Shown: positions 60,349-64,000 of the stretch, piece after piece
Position numbering within the stretch: the first letter of the stretch is position 1
How the letters are laid out: the number at the start of each line of letters is the position of its first letter
The notes under the pieces: generated by a model
What the model was told of the DNA's origin: nothing
Databases searched by the model: none
What the model saw: only the letters and a program-made list of their open reading frames with translations
Assembly: GCA_017521485.1 (NCBI GenBank)
Contig: JAFXCL010000013.1
Coordinates: forward strand, 1 to 64,000
DNA length: 64,000 nt
Origin: Oscillospiraceae bacterium
GTDB taxonomy: Bacteria > Bacillota > Clostridia > Oscillospirales > Oscillospiraceae
Reading direction: 5' to 3'
Position numbers and translations under genes: made by a program

Positions 60349-61554
60349 TTATTTCCGCGATATGCGTCCGCCGGGGTGATTGACTGTCAGCCCCTTTAGG
60401 GACAGCTTTGTCAGAATTGACCGAACAACACCTGCCGGCAGATCCACCTGGGCGATCACCTCATCCACAAGGGATGGCTGCCGGGGTACACGGGCTAAAA
60501 CCGCCTGCTCTGCTTCTGACAGGGCTGGAACGGCACTATCTAAGACACTATAAGTGGATTTTTCGTCCTTGTCAATGGCTTTTTTCTGGTTTATTCCGTC
60601 GAATAAGTGAGAAATTGCAGGAACTGACACGTCCTGCGCTACTTTTAAGGGTTCTTTTTCTATAGAGGTGGGGAGGGTGTTTTTCATTACTTTTCCCGGA
60701 TATAGCGCCTCGTACTCCTTCACCACATCCCAGCCGGACAGCGCCGCCACCGCCCGATCCTGCAAAAGGGCATTGCTTCCGGCGCAGGTGTCCACATCCA
60801 CATTTCCCGGCACAACATATACATCTCTTCCCTGCTCCATTGCCAGCTTCGCCGTAATCAGCGCGCCGCTTTTTTGGGGTGCTTCTATCACCAGCAGACC
60901 ATCGGACATTCCGCTGATGATCCGGTTTCTCCGGGGGAAATGCCAAGGCGCGCCTTTGGTTCTCGGCGGATATTCAGAGATCAGGCAGCCCTTTTCCGCC
61001 ACACGGGCAAATAATCTCCGATTGGAGGCAGGATACACCACATCCACGCCGCAGCCTAAAACGCCTACCACCAGATGCCCGGCATCCAGCGCGCCCTCCA
61101 TAGCCTTGGTATCAATACCCGATGCGCCGCCGGACACTACCAGTGCGCCGCACGCTGCAATCTGTGCGCCAAAGCGCTGGGCAGTATGCAGGCCGTAGGA
61201 GCTGGCTTCTCTGGTGCCCACAATGCCGATCACCGGAACAGTCTCCCACTGCGGCAGTGTGCCTTTCACATATAAAACCAGCGGCGGATCGTAGGTATTT
61301 CGTAATTTTACCGGGTAGCTCTCATCCCGGAGGGTTAAAATACCGATTCCCTTATGGGCGCAGTCATTTAGAATCTTCCGGGCATCCGTCAGGTCCTTGT
61401 TTTCCAGTGCCTCCAGAACTTCCTCTGTCGCACCGGGGATGTTGCCCTGAATATGATAGATTTCTTCAGGATCGTGAAAATGCTGCAACAGCGCAAGCTT
61501 CTGCGCCGATGTTATTCCGCTTAGCTGTGTAAACCACACCCAGTAGATCAGCAT
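60349..61554 (-). CDS. dprA: DNA-processing protein DprA
   Basis: 401 residues. Rossmann core with GIVGTREASSYG, VVSGGASGIDTKAMEGAL and FPRRNRIISGMSDGLLVIEA is diagnostic; a C-terminal winged-helix (DprA_WH) follows. Loads RecA on incoming single-stranded DNA during transformation. A long low-complexity linker lies between (about 290-345). Confidence 0.95.
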   Translation of the reverse strand: MLIYWVWFTQLSGITSAQKLALLQHFHDPEEIYHIQGNIPGATEEVLEALENKDLTDARKILNDCAHKGIGILTLRDESYPVKLRNTYDPPLVLYVKGTLPQWETVPVIGIVGTREASSYGLHTAQRFGAQIAACGALVVSGGASGIDTKAMEGALDAGHLVVGVLGCGVDVVYPASNRRLFARVAEKGCLISEYPPRTKGAPWHFPRRNRIISGMSDGLLVIEAPQKSGALITAKLAMEQGRDVYVVPGNVDVDTCAGSNALLQDRAVAALSGWDVVKEYEALYPGKVMKNTLPTSIEKEPLKVAQDVSVPAISHLFDGINQKKAIDKDEKSTYSVLDSAVPALSEAEQAVLARVPRQPSLVDEVIAQVDLPAGVVRSILTKLSLKGLTVNHPGGRISRK

Positions 61555-61569
61555 TTTCTATCTCTCCTT

Positions 61570-62316
61570 TTATTTCTTCATCTGCCACATCACGATCGCC
61601 GCCGCAATGGCAGCATTGAGGGATTCACAATGGTCCTGCATAGGAATAATCAGTTCTGCCTGGGCATTGTCCAGAATTTCCTGCCGGACACCCTGACCCT
61701 CACTGCCAATAACTACTGCCATTTTAGAAAGGTCCGCATTGCGGATATCCTGTGCCCGCTTAGAAAGCGCTGTTACCGCCACAGGGATTTCCGCTTGCTG
61801 CATTTTATCCTTGACTTCTTCCCAAGTGGTCTGCACCACCGGTGTGCGGAACACTGCGCCCATACTGGCACGGACTACCTTGTGGCTGTATGGGTCGGCG
61901 CAGCCCTCCAGCAGTGCAACCGTCACGCCCAGTGCATCGGCAGTACGCAAAATCGTTCCTAAATTGCCCGGGTCCTGAATACCGTCCAGCAGGAGCATCC
62001 CCGGCGTAGGGGTAAATGTATTTTTTTCCGGCAAGCAGCAAATAAACAATGCCCCTTGAGGGGTCTGCATAGGCGATATAGACGCCATCACATCCTCTGG
62101 TACACGCACCAGACGCACGCCCTCCGGAACCTCCGCTTCCACGCCGTCAGACAAAATAACTGTTTGAAGTCCCGGCCACCAGCGCACAGCTTCTCCTAAA
62201 AGCTTTGTGCCGTCTGCCACGAACAAGCCGGACTGCTGGCGCTCCTTGCTGGAGCTAAGCAGCCGCCGCACCTGCTGAAGCAGAGGATTTTTACGGGCTG
62301 TTATTCTTTCCGTCAT
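61570..62316 (-). CDS. TrmH family RNA methyltransferase (SpoU)
   Basis: 248 residues. N-terminal RNA-binding segment (ARKNPLLQQVRRLLSS), then the SPOUT knot: LLLDGIQDPGNLGTILRTAD, IGSEGQGV and LIIPMQDHCESLNAAIAAAI. The last motif usually reads PMxGxxESLN, so H-C is slightly unusual. Methylates a ribose in rRNA or tRNA. Start overlaps trkA end by 4 bases. Confidence 0.93.
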   Translation of the reverse strand: MTERITARKNPLLQQVRRLLSSSKERQQSGLFVADGTKLLGEAVRWWPGLQTVILSDGVEAEVPEGVRLVRVPEDVMASISPMQTPQGALFICCLPEKNTFTPTPGMLLLDGIQDPGNLGTILRTADALGVTVALLEGCADPYSHKVVRASMGAVFRTPVVQTTWEEVKDKMQQAEIPVAVTALSKRAQDIRNADLSKMAVVIGSEGQGVRQEILDNAQAELIIPMQDHCESLNAAIAAAIVMWQMKK

Positions 62317-62960
62317 AATTTTTGCACCGCATCGAGTGCTGCGGTATCTCCCAGCACTACTATGATGTCTCCGGCGGCAACTGTAAACTCCGCTGCGGGA
62401 GAAACATTGATTTTACCTTCCCGTCTGACTGCCAAAATGTTCACGCCCAGCTTTGCCCGGACGCCCAGCTCTTTCAGGCTCTTATTGAGCCAAGCTGTGG
62501 GAGCAGGCACTTCAATAATGCCGTATTCTTCAGACAGCTCGATATAATCGAGCACATTGCGGCTGGACAGGCTTTTTGCCAGCCGGGCTGCATTTTCCTG
62601 TTCCGGAATTACAACCTGATCTGCCCCCAGCTTTAAAAGCACCTGCCGATGGGTCTCATCGTGGGCTTTGCAGATCACCCGGGGAACACCCAGTTCTTTC
62701 AGATTCATCGTTGCCAGAACAGAATCTCCCAGACTGCCGCCGATGGCAACAATGGCACATTCAAAGTCCTGCACGCTCAGGGAACGCAGCACATCCTTAT
62801 CCTGTGCATTTCCCACCACTGCATGGGTCACACTGTCTGCAATCTGCTGCACATTTTCGCTGCAGGTATCCATCGCCAGCACCTCACAGCCATATCCGTA
62901 CAGCCGCCGGGCAACCTCGCTGCCAAAACGGCCCAATCCAATTACAATACAAGATTTCAT
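62313..62960 (-). CDS. Potassium uptake regulator TrkA/KtrA
   Basis: 215 residues from ATG 62960; GTG 62969 is an alternative that abuts the trkH stop. Single RCK unit: NAD-binding GLGRFGSEVARRL at 7-20 and a C-terminal TrkA-C domain. Single-unit length fits KtrA or TrkA-like subunits that gate the TrkH/KtrB channel. Partner gene is directly upstream. Confidence 0.93.
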   Translation of the reverse strand: MKSCIVIGLGRFGSEVARRLYGYGCEVLAMDTCSENVQQIADSVTHAVVGNAQDKDVLRSLSVQDFECAIVAIGGSLGDSVLATMNLKELGVPRVICKAHDETHRQVLLKLGADQVVIPEQENAARLAKSLSSRNVLDYIELSEEYGIIEVPAPTAWLNKSLKELGVRAKLGVNILAVRREGKINVSPAAEFTVAAGDIIVVLGDTAALDAVQKL

Positions 62961-62969
62961 ATTACGCAC

Positions 62970-64000
62970 CTATCCAATTAACAAGTTTGTTTTGGCATAC
63001 CGGAAACGATCTGCCGCCCGGTCTCCCATCAGGAAGCCAAGGCTGATCGTCAGCACACCGATCCTGCCGAAATACATAAAAATGATAATGAGTATCTGCG
63101 CTGGGATACTCAGACTTGTGGTCACGCCTGCTGTCAATCCCACTGTTGCCAAGGCAGATACCGCTTCAAACAGTCCGTCTGTAAAGCTTATGGGGGAAGT
63201 TGCACTGATGAATACGCCGCCAAATATTGCCAAGGCGATCATAATACCCGCAATGGTCATTGCATCCATTACCTTTTCTCCCGGGATCTCTCTGCAAAAT
63301 ACATTCACACTGCTGCGTCCTCTTGCTCTGGACCAAAGGAACAGAAACAGTACCACAAAGGTAACAGTCTTCAAGCCGCCTGCGGTAGAACCGGAAGAAC
63401 CGCCAATGAGCATCAGCACCATACCGACCGCCTTGCCTGCATCGGTCAGGCTGCCCTGATCCACAGAAGCAAAGCCTGCTGTACGCAAAGTTACCGACTG
63501 GAAAGCCGCATTAAGAAGCTTTTGACCTACAGGCATTTCTCCCAAGGTCCGGGGGTTATTCCATTCCAATATTAAAATGAGAGCTGCGCCTGCTATGATC
63601 AAAACGCCGGTAGTCAGCAGCACCAGCTTGGTGTACACAGAAAATTTCCGGAAGGCGCGAATCCTTGCCAGTTCTTCCCATACAAAAAAGCCTAAGCCAC
63701 CCACAACGATCAGGCACATCAGGGTAATCAGCACCACCGGATCATCGTTAAAGCAAGCCACGCTGCTACCGGGTTGAACCGAGCCTAAAATATCAAAGCC
63801 TGCATTGCAGAATGCAGATACGGCGTGGAAAACGCCCCAGATTGCCGCCTGCTTGAAACCATAGTCCGGCAAAAAATGCAGCATCAGCACCAGTGCGCCT
63901 GCCGCCTGCACTGACAGGCTTCCGAAGATCACCCATTTTTCCAGTTTGACAGCGCCTTCCATATCATTTAGGCTTAAGGCTTGGGTAATTAGCATTTTCT
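62970..64000 (-). CDS. TrkH/KtrB potassium transporter (5' end outside window)
   Basis: At least 343 residues, open at the right edge; the first ATG in view (63995) is internal, since RKMLITQALSLNDM matches a region well inside TrkH proteins and ~100 residues should precede it. Pore-loop glycine segments ETVSALATVGLTAG, GGSSGSTAGG and HAVSAFCNAGFD are visible. Moves potassium through the membrane under control of the TrkA-type partner. Confidence 0.92.
   Translation of the reverse strand, partial: KMLITQALSLNDMEGAVKLEKWVIFGSLSVQAAGALVLMLHFLPDYGFKQAAIWGVFHAVSAFCNAGFDILGSVQPGSSVACFNDDPVVLITLMCLIVVGGLGFFVWEELARIRAFRKFSVYTKLVLLTTGVLIIAGAALILILEWNNPRTLGEMPVGQKLLNAAFQSVTLRTAGFASVDQGSLTDAGKAVGMVLMLIGGSSGSTAGGLKTVTFVVLFLFLWSRARGRSSVNVFCREIPGEKVMDAMTIAGIMIALAIFGGVFISATSPISFTDGLFEAVSALATVGLTAGVTTSLSIPAQILIIIFMYFGRIGVLTISLGFLMGDRAADRFRYAKTNLLIG

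Noticed and set aside
1..64000. CRISPR array or rRNA operon
   Set aside because: No regularly spaced direct repeats and no rRNA sequence found by reading both strands.

Overview
The window looks like chromosome of a spore-forming gut member of the Clostridia, most likely Oscillospirales (former Ruminococcaceae). Indications are the Firmicutes-style gene order (dnaG-sigma; an IspH-ribosomal S1 fusion; dprA-topA-trmFO), an orphan spoVAC, T-box leaders, strong AGGAGG ribosome sites, and the intergenic palindromic repeats common in that group. The genus is an inference; no rRNA is present.

Layout. 1-2600: 5'-complete, 3'-truncated MmeI-like restriction-modification gene, then tRNA-Leu(CAG). 3.2-5.9 kb: ygiQ-type radical SAM gene and vanZ, then a hairpin-rich spacer next to tRNA-Ser(TGA). 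6-9.7 kb: HAD phosphatase, coaX, a phosphodiesterase, several small proteins. 9.8-11.4 kb: sodium/solute symporter. 11.4-14.5 kb: accessory stretch with duplicated lipoproteins and a subtilase remnant. 14.6-17.4 kb: divergent trpS and gltX. 17.4-29.5 kb: minus-strand housekeeping genes (PFL/ACT pair, ispH-S1, cmk, sigma factor, dnaG, dgt, yigZ, hflX, rpmE, M29 aminopeptidase). 29.7-33.1 kb: homocysteine methyltransferase, a membrane E2-like protein and birA. 33.2-36 kb: small accessory island (C-truncated MocR regulator, phd-doc, SHOCT protein). 50-55 kb: amidohydrolase, radical SAM protein, MATE transporter, spoVAC, sugar transferase. 55-64 kb: minus-strand rnc, plsX, trmFO, topA, dprA, trmH-type methylase, trkA, trkH (the last runs off the right edge).

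The most notable part is 36.1-50.0 kb. Three T-box leaders, whose specifier triplets align as CUG (Leu), AUC (Ile) and GUC (Val), each sit before a gene set containing an acyl-CoA synthetase. The Leu unit encodes a LeuA-like protein that has lost its metal-binding histidines but keeps the regulatory domain, plus a TIM-barrel/acyl-CoA synthetase fusion. The Ile and Val units encode paralogous HTH-cupin-acyl-CoA synthetase fusions. The Val unit continues into a MinD-like ATPase, a four-subunit 2-oxoacid:ferredoxin oxidoreductase and a branched-chain aminotransferase. Read together this suggests assembly of Val, Ile and Leu from the branched short-chain acids isobutyrate, 2-methylbutyrate and isovalerate: activation to the CoA thioester, reductive carboxylation, transamination, with each arm switched on by the matching uncharged tRNA. 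Reductive carboxylation of these acids is established physiology in rumen anaerobes; the T-box wiring and domain fusions are what I infer here.

A second layer is non-coding. A ~146-bp three-hairpin repeat occurs three times (35879, 50057 inverted, 54804), a second short repeat occurs twice, and several terminators near them share a common stem core.
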